A DNA stretch of 33,482 nucleotides from Treponema sp. (GCA_031257675.1 JAIROG010000128.1:1-33482); one strand, 5' to 3'; shown: positions 1 through 7,932, numbered from the stretch's first letter. The notes: generated by a model not told the origin, from the sequence alone. Translations and numbers: made by a program.

Positions 1-51
1 GCGCAACTTTACAAGGGACAAGAATTTTTGGAGGCGATCCACAAGGTATGA
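1..51 (+). CDS. C-terminal end of a gene running in from the left edge (unidentified)
   Basis: Frame 1 is open from the first base to a TGA at 49-51 and gives 16 residues ending QEFLEAIHKV. The peptide looks like an ordinary amphipathic C-terminal helix, but it is too short to identify. The next 300 bases contain no plausible start, so this would be the last visible gene before a gene-poor stretch. An open frame this short can occur by chance, so confidence is low. Confidence 0.3.
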   Translation, partial: AQLYKGQEFLEAIHKV

Positions 52-350
52 TTAAATGACCAACCTCAAACAAAACCATAGTTGATGTAAAAAGCGTATC
101 ACGGGGCGAGAAGCGCGTCAAGCCGGAGATGAGGGTGAAACTAAATGACATTCAGCCGGAACCGGTGTATGACAGCCGGTTCCGCGCCTGTCCAACAATA
201 CAGTCCGGCGGACATCCTCTTGACATACAGCCAACGAAATTCGACGCTGTAGCGCCGTATGTTTTGTATTGTTTGTATTGAATGAAAATATGCGGTTGAC
301 GCCAAGAAAAACCGCTCTGTCGAAGAAAGGCGGGATTTCTTTCATATAAC
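52..350. other. Gene-poor interval with one hairpin
   Basis: No credible gene is visible on either strand. Minus-strand open frames (118-345 and 152-394) have no ribosome binding site and an unconvincing composition. One structure stands out: an 8-bp perfect stem GGAACCGG/CCGGTTCC at 158-165 and 176-183 with a 10-base loop. It has no T-run after it, so it is not a classic terminator. A TTGACA at 220-225 has no -10 box at the right distance. Confidence 0.4.
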
Positions 351-884
351 ATGTTGTTGGAACGCGGATTCGCTAGAGAGGCGGGCGAAGGCATGAAAAG
401 TCTAAGAAAAAACTCTTGCTGTTGTTTATCGGATTTGGTTTCTTTATATATCCAGCTATCCAGCGGCGCCGGACTGCTTATGTATCGCGCGTACCTCGCT
501 TATATTCAGACGGCATGCCGGAAAACCATCTCGCAGGTGACGGACATGCTCATCCGCGCCTATCCTCAACTGCGCAATCTTGAGTATTTGACGCGGGAAG
601 GCGTCGCGGGAACGGCGGAATATTGGCGTTTAGCCCGGTTTGCCCACAGGCAATACGTTTCCATCCTCCCGCGTTCAGACGGCGGCGGAATCACAAAAAA
701 GAGGGTCAGCATAACCTTTACAAACCAACGGGGGGAATCGCCTCAATCTTCATATGATTGCCAGTTTTACGCGACAGCCGGACTTCTTGCCGTCCGTAGC
801 GACAGCGGTCATGGCGCGGTTTATAAATCCGCGGGAAAACTGCCGTTGCAAATTTGGAAGCCCAAAGAACGGGCGGCGGGTTAG
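351..884 (+). pseudogene. Doubtful hypothetical ORF, possibly a frameshifted remnant of an exported protein
   Basis: The frame runs from an ATG at 351 (a second in-frame ATG is at 393) to a TAG at 882-884, giving up to 177 residues with no domain I recognise. The N-terminal part is rich in Cys, Ser and Leu and looks unnatural. The frame two bases on, from about 401, reads KKKLLLLFIGFGFFIYPA, a convincing membrane or signal segment, but it has no start codon and stops at about 580. This suggests an exported protein whose 5' end and body are now in different frames. There is no good Shine-Dalgarno sequence. The stop codon lies in the loop of a 9-bp hairpin (873-896). It could also be plain noncoding DNA. 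Confidence 0.25.
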
Positions 885-896
885 TATACCCGCCGC
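873..896 (+). other. GC-rich hairpin around the stop of the doubtful ORF
   Basis: GCGGCGGGT (873-881) pairs perfectly with ACCCGCCGC (888-896) around a six-base loop that contains the TAG of the ORF above. No T-tract follows, so this is not a canonical intrinsic terminator. It could stabilise a 3' end or be a remnant of a mobile sequence. Confidence 0.45.
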
Positions 897-1140
897 TTCG
901 GGAGCGTTGAACATCTTACGTACAACGATCTACAGACATACGCCCCGCTCATCCTCACACCGTCAACGCGCATTCCAATGAAAATAGAGAGAGCTTCAAA
1001 ACCAACAGCTAAGAACAGAATGCCGCCTTATGACAGTATGGGGGCGGATAAACGGAGAGAATGCCCCCGCGTCTTCATTTACGAGAGAAAACCATACGAC
1101 GGCTCCGGAGGCGTCTTCGGCTTTATACCGGTTTTTCCAA
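897..1140. other. Noncoding interval upstream of def
   Basis: No supported gene. An open frame from 1030 runs in phase into def, but the codons before 1243 come from low-complexity repeats and def needs no extension. Two symmetrical elements are visible: a GGGGGC/GCCCCC pair at about 1039-1068 with a 17-base loop, and a near-perfect palindrome at 1098-1115 centred on CTCCGGAG. Either could be an operator or debris; I cannot assign a function. Confidence 0.35.
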
Positions 1141-1195
1141 TCGGCCGCGTTTCGGCCGCGTTTCGACTGCATTCCGACTGCATTCCGACTGCGTT
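1141..1195 (+). repeat. Five tandem copies of an 11-bp unit
   Basis: Units start at 1141, 1152, 1163, 1174 and 1185. They read TCGGCCGCGTT twice, then TCGACTGCATT, CCGACTGCATT and CCGACTGCGTT, giving a consensus of YCGRCYGCRTT. The array ends 12 bases before the -35 box of the def promoter. The 11-bp period is close to one DNA helical turn, so all copies face roughly the same side of the helix. It may be a simple slippage repeat or a phased protein-binding or curvature element. Confidence 0.85.
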
Positions 1196-1207
1196 CCACC
1201 CGCGCTA

Positions 1208-1236
1208 TTGAAAAAAAAGAATGTTTCCTGTATCAT
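1208..1236 (+). promoter_or_regulatory. Sigma70-type promoter of def, predicting a leaderless mRNA
   Basis: TTGAAA (1208-1213), a 17-base spacer and TATCAT (1231-1236) form a good vegetative promoter. Transcription should begin about seven bases after the -10 box, which is at or next to the def ATG (1243). No Shine-Dalgarno sequence lies before that ATG. Confidence 0.7.
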
Positions 1237-1242
1237 ACAGGC

Positions 1243-1731
1243 ATGGAAATACTGTTGCTTGGAAACGAGACGCTTAAACGCAAGGCGCTTCCGGTAAAAC
1301 GCTTTACAGCGGAAACGACGAAAATTGCGGAAGAAATGATAGCGCTTATGCATGCGGGCAAGGGAGTGGGGCTTGCGGGTCCACAGATTGGGCTTATGGA
1401 ACGGATTTTTGTAACGCATGTTGACGGGGATGAGCCGAGGGTGTTTGTCAACCCTTCGATTCTGGAAACTTCCGAGAAAACCGTTAAGTACGAAGAAGGC
1501 TGCCTTTCCATACCCGGCGTATACGCCGAAGTGATACGACCGGAAAAAATCAAGGTTCAGGCGTGGAACGAGAGGGGCAAGACGTTCACCATGGAAATGG
1601 AGGGCATCCTTGCGCGGGTGACACTGCATGAATACGATCATCTGGAGGGAATCCTGTTTACCGACCGGATTCCCGAATCGAAGCGCAACCGCGTCATCGC
1701 CAAATACGAGAAACGGAAGGCGGTTTCTTGA
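1243..1731 (+). CDS. def: Peptide deformylase
   Basis: Removes the N-terminal formyl group from nascent proteins, using a metal ion in the cytoplasm. The 162-residue product has all three family motifs: GVGLAGPQ (motif 1, with Gly where GLAAPQ is usual), EGCLSIPG carrying the metal-binding Cys, and HEYDH (HExxH) giving the two His ligands and the catalytic Glu. The ATG at 1243 is chosen because the family starts with a short hydrophobic segment such as MEILLLG and because the promoter ends just before it; upstream codons in the same frame are repeats. The stop lies two bases before the fmt ATG, so the deformylase and formyltransferase are cotranscribed, a common bacterial pairing. I am very sure of the identity. 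Confidence 0.97.
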   Translation: MEILLLGNETLKRKALPVKRFTAETTKIAEEMIALMHAGKGVGLAGPQIGLMERIFVTHVDGDEPRVFVNPSILETSEKTVKYEEGCLSIPGVYAEVIRPEKIKVQAWNERGKTFTMEMEGILARVTLHEYDHLEGILFTDRIPESKRNRVIAKYEKRKAVS

Positions 1732-1733
1732 CA

Positions 1734-2693
1734 ATGCGCATATTGTTTGCCGGAAGCCCCCGGATAGCCGTCCCTTCCCTATCCGCGCTCGCCGCCCTTG
1801 TCCGCAGCCAGACGGGATACGAGATTGCCGGCGTTCTGACCAACCCGGACGCGCCCAAGGGACGCGGCGGGCGCGTTGAACCGACCGAAGTGGGAAGCGC
1901 GGCGGCGGCGTTAGGGCTTGTTGTCCTGAAACCGGAACGGCTCAACGCCGAAGCGCGAGAAGCGGTCGCCGCCCTCGCGCCGGATATGCTTGTGTCGTTT
2001 GCGTACGGCAGCATATTTAGCCAGAAATTTTTGGACATGTTCCCCCTCGGCGGCATCAACGCGCATCCAAGCCTCCTCCCCAAATACCGAGGTCCCAGCC
2101 CCATACAGGCGGCTATCCTCAACCGCGACGCTGAAACCGGGATCAGCATCCAGCGGCTGGCGCGGGAGATGGACAGCGGCGATCTTCTTTTGCAGGAGGC
2201 GTTCCCGCTTACGGGGCGGGAGACTGCGGCAAGTTTAAGCGAGTATGTTGCATCCAGAACCGCCGAATTGCTTGTCGCGGCGTTGCGCGGCGTTGCGGAA
2301 AAAACGCTCGTGGAAAAACCCCAAATGGGAGAAGTTTCTTATTGCGCCCTCATAAAAAAAGAAGACGGGCTTATCGCTTGGCCGTTACGCGCCGAAGCCA
2401 TTGCCGCCCGTATTCGGGCTTTCACACCGTGGCCCCAATCGTGGACCATGCATAACGGGGAAAAACTCTTCATTCTTGACGCTCACCCTCATCCCCGCCC
2501 GGTCGCCGGTGGTTCTGACGCGGCGCCGCCGGCCGGTACAGTTCTGGGCGCGGATACGCGGGAGGGCGTCCTGATTCAGTGCGGAAGGGGCGCGCTTGCC
2601 GCGACGATGTTGCGGTATCAGGCGAAGAAAGCGCTTGGATGGAAGGCGTTTCTGAATGGAGCGCGAAATTTTATAGGAAGCCGGTTAGGCTGA
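1734..2693 (+). CDS. fmt: Methionyl-tRNA formyltransferase
   Basis: Transfers a formyl group from 10-formyl-tetrahydrofolate to Met-tRNA(fMet) so that it can start translation. The 319-residue length is normal for the family. The N-terminal Rossmann-like start MRILFAGSP, the catalytic HPSLLPKYRGPSPIQ segment with the key Asn and His just before it, and MDSGDLL with the catalytic Asp are all present. The C-terminal third is the OB-fold tRNA-binding domain. An in-frame TTG at 1728 overlaps the def stop and sits better relative to an AAGG run, but the ATG at 1734 matches the family N terminus. It is the second gene of the def operon; the PASTA gene follows after 14 bases. Confidence 0.96.
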   Translation: MRILFAGSPRIAVPSLSALAALVRSQTGYEIAGVLTNPDAPKGRGGRVEPTEVGSAAAALGLVVLKPERLNAEAREAVAALAPDMLVSFAYGSIFSQKFLDMFPLGGINAHPSLLPKYRGPSPIQAAILNRDAETGISIQRLAREMDSGDLLLQEAFPLTGRETAASLSEYVASRTAELLVAALRGVAEKTLVEKPQMGEVSYCALIKKEDGLIAWPLRAEAIAARIRAFTPWPQSWTMHNGEKLFILDAHPHPRPVAGGSDAAPPAGTVLGADTREGVLIQCGRGALAATMLRYQAKKALGWKAFLNGARNFIGSRLG

Positions 2694-2707
2694 ATACAGG
2701 AGTTATT

Positions 2708-3787
2708 ATGAAGGACAGTGAAAAAAGCGAACAGGAAAGAGACGCCTGTCCCTTGACCACGGCGATTGAAAAAAGCGCGAGGCAAACCGGCGCCGGACGT
2801 TATGCCGCTGGTTATGCCGTCGGCATGGTCGTTTTTATCTCGCTCGGCGCGCTTGTTTTTGCGGTTCTCGTGGGAGTGGCGGTCTTCTTTACCGCGGTGC
2901 GGGGAGAAGAGCAGATCATGACGCCTGATGTGTGCGGGAAGGATATCGTTGATGCGTTGCTGGAGCTTCAGGAAAAAGAGTTGTATCCGCGCATTCAACT
3001 CCGGCGCCCGGATGCGGCTGTGGACAGGGGCATAGTGTTGGAACAGGATCCTCCTGCGGGAACCATCGTCAAAGCGGGACGGCGCATCAGGCTTGTGGTA
3101 AGCCAGGGCGTGATGATAAACAGCATAGAAGACTACCGCGGACGTTCCATTGAGACGGTGCGCACCGAGGTGCAAGCTCTTTTGTCTTCCGATATGCCGT
3201 CTATAGCCATAAAAGAACCGTTTATGTACGAATATTCCCATGAGCCGGCCGGCGTCATACTTGAACAGCGCCCTGAACCCGGTTCTTCCATCAACAGATC
3301 AACGGTTATGGAATTTGTGGTGAGTCGGGGCAGCGGACAGGCGCCGGTCAAGACGCCGGAGTTCACCGGGCTTTCCATGAAGGAAGCGCTTGATCTTATA
3401 GGCAAAACAAAGGTCGACTTTGCCTTTAAGACGCGCCCTGCTCTGGAAAACGAAACAGCGGAAACCATTGTGGAGCAGTCGCCCTTGCCTGATATAGAGA
3501 TTGAAACTGGCGCCCGCATAACGCTCACGGTCGCAAGCCCGGAAAAGACAGCGGAGGGCGAAGTTTTCGCCCTGTTCACCTACACCATGGCGAAGAATCC
3601 GTATCCATTGAAAATCCTCCTTGACGCTCAACTGCCATCCGGCGCGCGGCGCGTCCTTTTGGAAACCGATTTTTCGGGCGGCGAACTCATTGTTCCTTAT
3701 AAACTCCCCTCTGGCTCCATCATCACCCTTTCCTTGCTGGGACGCGAGATACATCGTGAAACCGTATCCGCCCCTTTCTCATTTTAA
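2708..3787 (+). CDS. Membrane-anchored PASTA-domain protein without a kinase domain
   Basis: A 359-residue protein with about 37 cytoplasmic residues, one membrane helix (about 38-64) and an extracytoplasmic part of three PASTA-like repeats (about 70-134, 135-210 and 217-287). Each repeat has the typical VxEQxPxxGxxI pattern, for example LEQDPPAGTIV. A beta-rich C-terminal domain of about 70 residues follows. PASTA domains bind peptidoglycan fragments, often as the sensor part of Ser/Thr kinases; here no kinase is attached or nearby. The start ATG has a good AGGAG at 2697-2701; the frame is open further upstream but inside fmt. Third gene of the def-fmt operon. A role in sensing or anchoring the cell wall is inferred. 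Confidence 0.85.
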   Translation: MKDSEKSEQERDACPLTTAIEKSARQTGAGRYAAGYAVGMVVFISLGALVFAVLVGVAVFFTAVRGEEQIMTPDVCGKDIVDALLELQEKELYPRIQLRRPDAAVDRGIVLEQDPPAGTIVKAGRRIRLVVSQGVMINSIEDYRGRSIETVRTEVQALLSSDMPSIAIKEPFMYEYSHEPAGVILEQRPEPGSSINRSTVMEFVVSRGSGQAPVKTPEFTGLSMKEALDLIGKTKVDFAFKTRPALENETAETIVEQSPLPDIEIETGARITLTVASPEKTAEGEVFALFTYTMAKNPYPLKILLDAQLPSGARRVLLETDFSGGELIVPYKLPSGSIITLSLLGREIHRETVSAPFSF

Positions 3788-3800
3788 TTGCCGCCGCCCT

Positions 3801-4619
3801 CTATCTCGCATCCTGCCACGGCAGCCATATCCATGCGCTTGAAGAAATCCGCAGTACGCCCTCTTGTGAAATGTACGTGTCAATGGCATCGCTTGCCAAC
3901 AGAACGAGCGGTTTTCCTGTTTCCGCAGGCGCGGCTATGGGAAGCGCAAACGGCGAGGTTCCTATCCAGATTTCGCCTGGCGGGGCCGGCACGGCAATTT
4001 CCCGCCGTTTTACCGCGACAATCCGGCGGCTGTCAAAACCCGATGAAACGGTTTTCTCCGCTATCGCTTTCCAGTCCGCAAGCCACGGGTCCATGCGGAT
4101 GTCTTCTGGAATGGCGGCGCTTTCAAGCAGTTCCCTGAACCGCCGCCAGTCAAAATACTGCGGCTGCCGCGCCGCGCCGTGCGCCGCGCGCGTTGCAAGC
4201 TCCATATACAGAAACGCCGCTACGCCGCCTGTCCATGACAGAGAGATCGCGCCGGAAGAGATGTCCGCGTCAGCCGGAAAGACCGCGCCTGCGGGACGCA
4301 TGGCGTCAGGCGCAATGTCCTTGCCGTTCCAGTAGGGATAGGCGATGACCGGACTCGCCCATTCCTGAAGGATATGAATCTCAATGCCGGTTTCGCTCGC
4401 TTCGCGCCCATCCACATCGCGGCTTTCCCTGATTCCATTGGAATTGATCCATTCGATATGCCAGCGATTGTCGCCTAAAACCGCTGTCCATGCATCGGGT
4501 ACGGAGGGCGGCGTGACGCGGTAGGGCATGTCGTACCCGGCGCCGCACGCCGCAAGCGGAGCGGACAGGCAAAAAAACGCTAGATTGCCGTGTATAAAAT
4601 GGATAAAGAAATGTTTCAT
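3801..4619 (-). CDS. Putative lipoprotein of unknown function
   Basis: A 272-residue protein starting with a short basic and hydrophobic segment that ends in a lipobox LAAC with Cys25, so it is probably a lipid-anchored periplasmic or outer-surface protein. I recognise no enzymatic domain. The rest is rich in Trp, Pro and Ala and looks like a folded globular domain. Its 3' end is only 13 bases from the convergent PASTA gene, with no terminator between them. It diverges from the gene at 4682. A TATAAT at 4622-4627 is too close to the ATG to serve this start. A second TATAAT on the minus strand at 4667-4672 would leave a leader of about 40 bases, though its -35 box is poor. Confidence 0.72.
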   Translation of the reverse strand: MKHFFIHFIHGNLAFFCLSAPLAACGAGYDMPYRVTPPSVPDAWTAVLGDNRWHIEWINSNGIRESRDVDGREASETGIEIHILQEWASPVIAYPYWNGKDIAPDAMRPAGAVFPADADISSGAISLSWTGGVAAFLYMELATRAAHGAARQPQYFDWRRFRELLESAAIPEDIRMDPWLADWKAIAEKTVSSGFDSRRIVAVKRREIAVPAPPGEIWIGTSPFALPIAAPAETGKPLVLLASDAIDTYISQEGVLRISSSAWIWLPWQDAR

Positions 4620-4646
4620 ACATTATAAAAGAGATTGATGCATGTA

Positions 4647-4675
4647 TTGCTTTAATTAACTTCTTGTATTATACT
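4647..4675 (+). promoter_or_regulatory. Sigma70-type promoter predicting a leaderless mRNA
   Basis: TTGCTT (4647-4652), a 17-base spacer and TATACT (4670-4675) end six bases before the ATG at 4682, so the expected start point coincides with the start codon. No Shine-Dalgarno sequence is present. The overlapping sequence TATTATACTA is nearly symmetrical and also reads TATAAT on the other strand (4672 to 4667), so it could fire toward the divergent lipoprotein gene. Confidence 0.65.
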
Positions 4676-4681
4676 ACAGCA

Positions 4682-6085
4682 ATGAGTGAATTGACCGATT
4701 ATGTCAAAAGTTTGGCGGATGCCATCGACCATAGGCGTAAATGGCTTGAAGAATTTGAAATACCAAAATTAAAGGAAGATTTGCGCATTTTCCAAACGTC
4801 TTATTCCGTGCTGTACAGCGCTTTCCTTAAAAAAGGGCTTGTCAACGAAGATCCTTACAAGCAGGAAGTGAAGGTGAGAGAAATTCAGGCGCCTGACACC
4901 AGCAAATTCCCCGAAGGGGAAAAAATGAAGAGACTGAGCGTACGGTTTGCGGATTTTGACAACCAATTGGATTTTTTGGTTAATTTCTATCAATACAACG
5001 TCGAATTTTTTACGATGGATTGCATTAAACGCATTTTGAGTTTGATAAAATTTATCGACTGGACTCATTTTTCTCCGAATTCCGCTTCCATAAACACTCA
5101 TTACGCGGTGGAGTTCACCATGCAGGTGAGGGGGGGATACCTTGATCCATTGTCATTAAGGCTTATCAACGAATCAGTGAGCAATTTGGCGAGGGCGACC
5201 GGCGCCGTGATAGCCTCTTTGAAGCTGCTCACCAGTTTTAACAAAGAATTATACAAACTGAATGTGCGTACCGCGATAACCGTCGATTTGCCGGAAGGAC
5301 AGACGCCGGCCGTGGCTCAAATAAAGAAGAAATTCCCCTCCTTGCTGCCCGGCGTCCCATACTACCCCGATCTTATTGAAGAAATTATCAAGGAAGACTA
5401 TTCAAGCGGGGGCGAAGAATTACGGAAGGCTGTGATCAAATCCCTCATAGGCACTGAAAAGAAAGACGAAGAAACGTCTGGTTCCGAGACGTCGTCCAAG
5501 CGACATTTAATAGAGGGCTTACAGACAATCGGAGCGGTTTCCCACACACTGGCTGATGTGGCGCTTAAACTTGATGAGAACAACACGCTGCTTGCGCATA
5601 AGAGGCTTACTTTTGGAAAGAAAATCAAGCGTTTTATCAAGCGGCTGTTCAAGCAAGATAATGAAGCTGTCATATACGATCTGCCATACATGGATCATCT
5701 GGGCAATTCGTCCGTGAAACAGGTGAATTTCAACGCGTTACGCGCCGATATTGACAAACGGATTAAAAACTTGAGCCAAATGTCCTCTGACAAAGACAAA
5801 ACGTCCGCGAAACTTGAAGTGTTGCAGGAAGATCGACTCGTCGCTTTCCTTGAAAAAAATATCCGCTATCTGCAAACTTTGCATAAGACACTTGAGGCTA
5901 TGGACGAGTATTTCAAAACCAATGTTGACAGAGACGACCGTTCCAGGGTAAAAGGTATTAAACCCGAATTATCCACTATTAAAGCCGCGTTCATCAGAGC
6001 GAATCAAAAACGGTGCGATTATATCGCTCAAAAGGAAGAAGCGGCGCAATTCGAGAGGCTCGGCATCACCGCTCCGAAACGGTGA
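4682..6085 (+). CDS. Conserved-looking cytoplasmic protein of unknown function
   Basis: A 467-residue protein with no signal peptide or membrane helix. It is mostly helical and highly charged, with a Lys-rich middle (about 255-345) and a C-terminal part (about 370-467) that looks like coiled coil. I do not recognise any domain. The ATG at 4682 is preferred to an in-frame TTG at 4664 because the TTG lies inside the promoter. The stop is 17 bases before the solute-binding protein gene, so the two are probably cotranscribed, but nothing here shows a shared function. Codon use is like that of its neighbours, so I believe it is a real gene. It could be a scaffold or cytoskeletal protein; that is a guess from composition only. 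Confidence 0.8.
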   Translation: MSELTDYVKSLADAIDHRRKWLEEFEIPKLKEDLRIFQTSYSVLYSAFLKKGLVNEDPYKQEVKVREIQAPDTSKFPEGEKMKRLSVRFADFDNQLDFLVNFYQYNVEFFTMDCIKRILSLIKFIDWTHFSPNSASINTHYAVEFTMQVRGGYLDPLSLRLINESVSNLARATGAVIASLKLLTSFNKELYKLNVRTAITVDLPEGQTPAVAQIKKKFPSLLPGVPYYPDLIEEIIKEDYSSGGEELRKAVIKSLIGTEKKDEETSGSETSSKRHLIEGLQTIGAVSHTLADVALKLDENNTLLAHKRLTFGKKIKRFIKRLFKQDNEAVIYDLPYMDHLGNSSVKQVNFNALRADIDKRIKNLSQMSSDKDKTSAKLEVLQEDRLVAFLEKNIRYLQTLHKTLEAMDEYFKTNVDRDDRSRVKGIKPELSTIKAAFIRANQKRCDYIAQKEEAAQFERLGITAPKR

Positions 6086-6102
6086 TGAGGGAAAGGATTA
6101 TT

Positions 6103-7929
6103 ATGATGTATAGAACTGTAAGATTGCATGCGGCGCGCGGCGTCGCGGCAGCCGCATTCCTTGTGTTGTTGCTGGCGTTTCAGACGCCGGCGCAAGCTCA
6201 ACCAAACTTCGATCCGTCGCGCATAGGCGCACAGGGCGCGCAAAGCGGGCAAGTTGCTGACTCGCTGGAGCAAAAATCCGTCTCTGAAGCGGCAAGCGGC
6301 GAACCTGAACCGCAAGAATCCGGCGATGCGGCGGAAAATCCGCCGGATTTTCCGCGTGATGAATCGTCTGCTGAAGACCCTCCCGCCGCCTATGAGCCGC
6401 CGCCGCCTTCCTCCAATATTCCCGACACGCTCACTATGACCATGTCCGTAGGAGCCGGCGTAGAATTTGATTTCAGGAAAGCGTGGTACGCAAGCGAGGC
6501 GCAGATTTTTACCGGCATTTACGAAGGGCTTTTCACGTACAATCCGGTGAATATGAGACCTGTCATGGGAGTCATATCAAAGTATGAGCTTTCCGCCGAT
6601 AAAAAACAGTGGACGTTCACCATACGGGAAAACGCGCGGTATTCAAACGGCGATCCGGTTACGGCGGAAGACTTCCGCTCCTCGTGGCTTTCCTTGCTGG
6701 CAATTCCCGACGCGCCGTATTCATCCCTGTTTGACATTATCGAAGGGGCAAAGGATTTCCGCGCCGGCAAACGTACGGATCCCGGTCAGGTGGGCGTCCA
6801 TGTAAAAGAAGGAAAGTTGATCGTAACGCTTGCTTCGCCCGCGGCGTTTCTGCCTAGTATGCTGTGCCATCATTCCTTTGGCGTCGCGCACCCGGACACC
6901 CGCGCCATGCTGGATTCCGGCGGCTTTGATCCCCAGAAATTTATAAGCAACGGACCTTTCATCATTACTGAAGCCGATGAACGGCATGTTACATTTGAGA
7001 AAAATCCCCTGTACTGGGACGCCCTTAATGTCAAGCTGAAGAAGATCGCCATTAAATTCATTGATGATGACGATGAAGCCACCGCGCTGTGGAATTCAGG
7101 CGAAGCCCGCTGGATTGCGGGAAACATGAACCTTGACACCCTTATGGATCGCACCGGCATACAGCTTAACCCCATGTTCGCTACGCACTACTACTTTATC
7201 AGGTCTGACGCCGCGCCGTGGAACGATCGCCGGGTGCGCAGGGCGCTCGCCCTTGCGCTGCCTTGGGATGAAATCCGCTCGAATTACATTTTGCCCGCTG
7301 AAACGCTTATTCTTCCGCTTCAGGGCTACCCTGATATTGAAGGCATGGCAAAGACGGACATAGACGAGGCTCTGCGTCTTCTCGCTGAAGCCGGCTACCC
7401 AAAAGGCGTCGGGCTGCCGGAGTTGGTTGTCAAAATCGGCGACTATGCGGAGGCGAATCGGGTTGTGGAAATCATGGCGGCGGCATGGTTGGAAAAGTTA
7501 GGCGTACCGGTAAAAATCAAAACGGTTCCGGCTTACAATTACTCGGATTCCCTTAAAGATCACGATTACCAGGTGGGGTCTATGTCGTGGATAGGAGACT
7601 TTGCCGATCCCTACACATTCCTCCTGTTGTTTAGACAGGATTCCAACCTCAACGAAGCGGGTTACAGCGATCAGGATTATGAAGATCTGATACAGAAGTC
7701 CATGATTGAGGAAGGATCGTCCCGCATGAACACCCTTGCCCAGGCGGAAAAATTGCTCCTTGACCGGGGCGTTGTGCTTCCCATATACCATACGCCCGCG
7801 CTAAACATTGTCGACACCGATGAAATTGCCGGCTGGTATCCCAATATGCTGGATATTCACCCGTTTAAGTACCTTGGGTTCGCCTTGCTGAAGCCATTGC
7901 CCGGCGTCGCGTTCGCGCCGAAAAACTAG
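6103..7929 (+). CDS. ABC transporter substrate-binding protein, peptide family 5 (OppA/DppA-like)
   Basis: A 608-residue exported protein of the family-5 solute-binding type, which usually captures oligopeptides for an ABC importer. A signal peptide (residues 1-32) ends AQA before Gln33. There follows a linker of about 75 residues rich in Pro, Glu and Ser, then the binding domain from about residue 110, with the family pattern SADKKQWTFTIRENARYSNG and VTAEDFRSSW. The linker is unusually long and may hold the domain away from the membrane or wall, although there is no lipobox. The ATG at 6103 has an AAAGGA upstream; a second ATG follows at once. No permease or ATPase gene is nearby, so it is an orphan receptor that must use a transporter encoded elsewhere. 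coaD begins three bases after the stop. Confidence 0.92.
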   Translation: MMYRTVRLHAARGVAAAAFLVLLLAFQTPAQAQPNFDPSRIGAQGAQSGQVADSLEQKSVSEAASGEPEPQESGDAAENPPDFPRDESSAEDPPAAYEPPPPSSNIPDTLTMTMSVGAGVEFDFRKAWYASEAQIFTGIYEGLFTYNPVNMRPVMGVISKYELSADKKQWTFTIRENARYSNGDPVTAEDFRSSWLSLLAIPDAPYSSLFDIIEGAKDFRAGKRTDPGQVGVHVKEGKLIVTLASPAAFLPSMLCHHSFGVAHPDTRAMLDSGGFDPQKFISNGPFIITEADERHVTFEKNPLYWDALNVKLKKIAIKFIDDDDEATALWNSGEARWIAGNMNLDTLMDRTGIQLNPMFATHYYFIRSDAAPWNDRRVRRALALALPWDEIRSNYILPAETLILPLQGYPDIEGMAKTDIDEALRLLAEAGYPKGVGLPELVVKIGDYAEANRVVEIMAAAWLEKLGVPVKIKTVPAYNYSDSLKDHDYQVGSMSWIGDFADPYTFLLLFRQDSNLNEAGYSDQDYEDLIQKSMIEEGSSRMNTLAQAEKLLLDRGVVLPIYHTPALNIVDTDEIAGWYPNMLDIHPFKYLGFALLKPLPGVAFAPKN

Positions 7930-7932
7930 CGT

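Noticed and set aside
220-248. A promoter with TTGACA at 220-225
   Set aside because: No -10 box at 16-18 bases (GACGCT at 17) and no gene downstream in range.
118-345. A 75-residue minus-strand ORF
   Set aside because: No ribosome site, no recognisable sequence and no operon context.
1030-1242. An N-terminal extension of peptide deformylase
   Set aside because: The extension is encoded by the 11-bp repeats and by the promoter; the family starts at the ATG at 1243.
4622-4627. TATAAT as the promoter of the lipoprotein gene at 3801-4619
   Set aside because: It ends two bases before the ATG, so transcription would start inside the gene; no -35 box is present.
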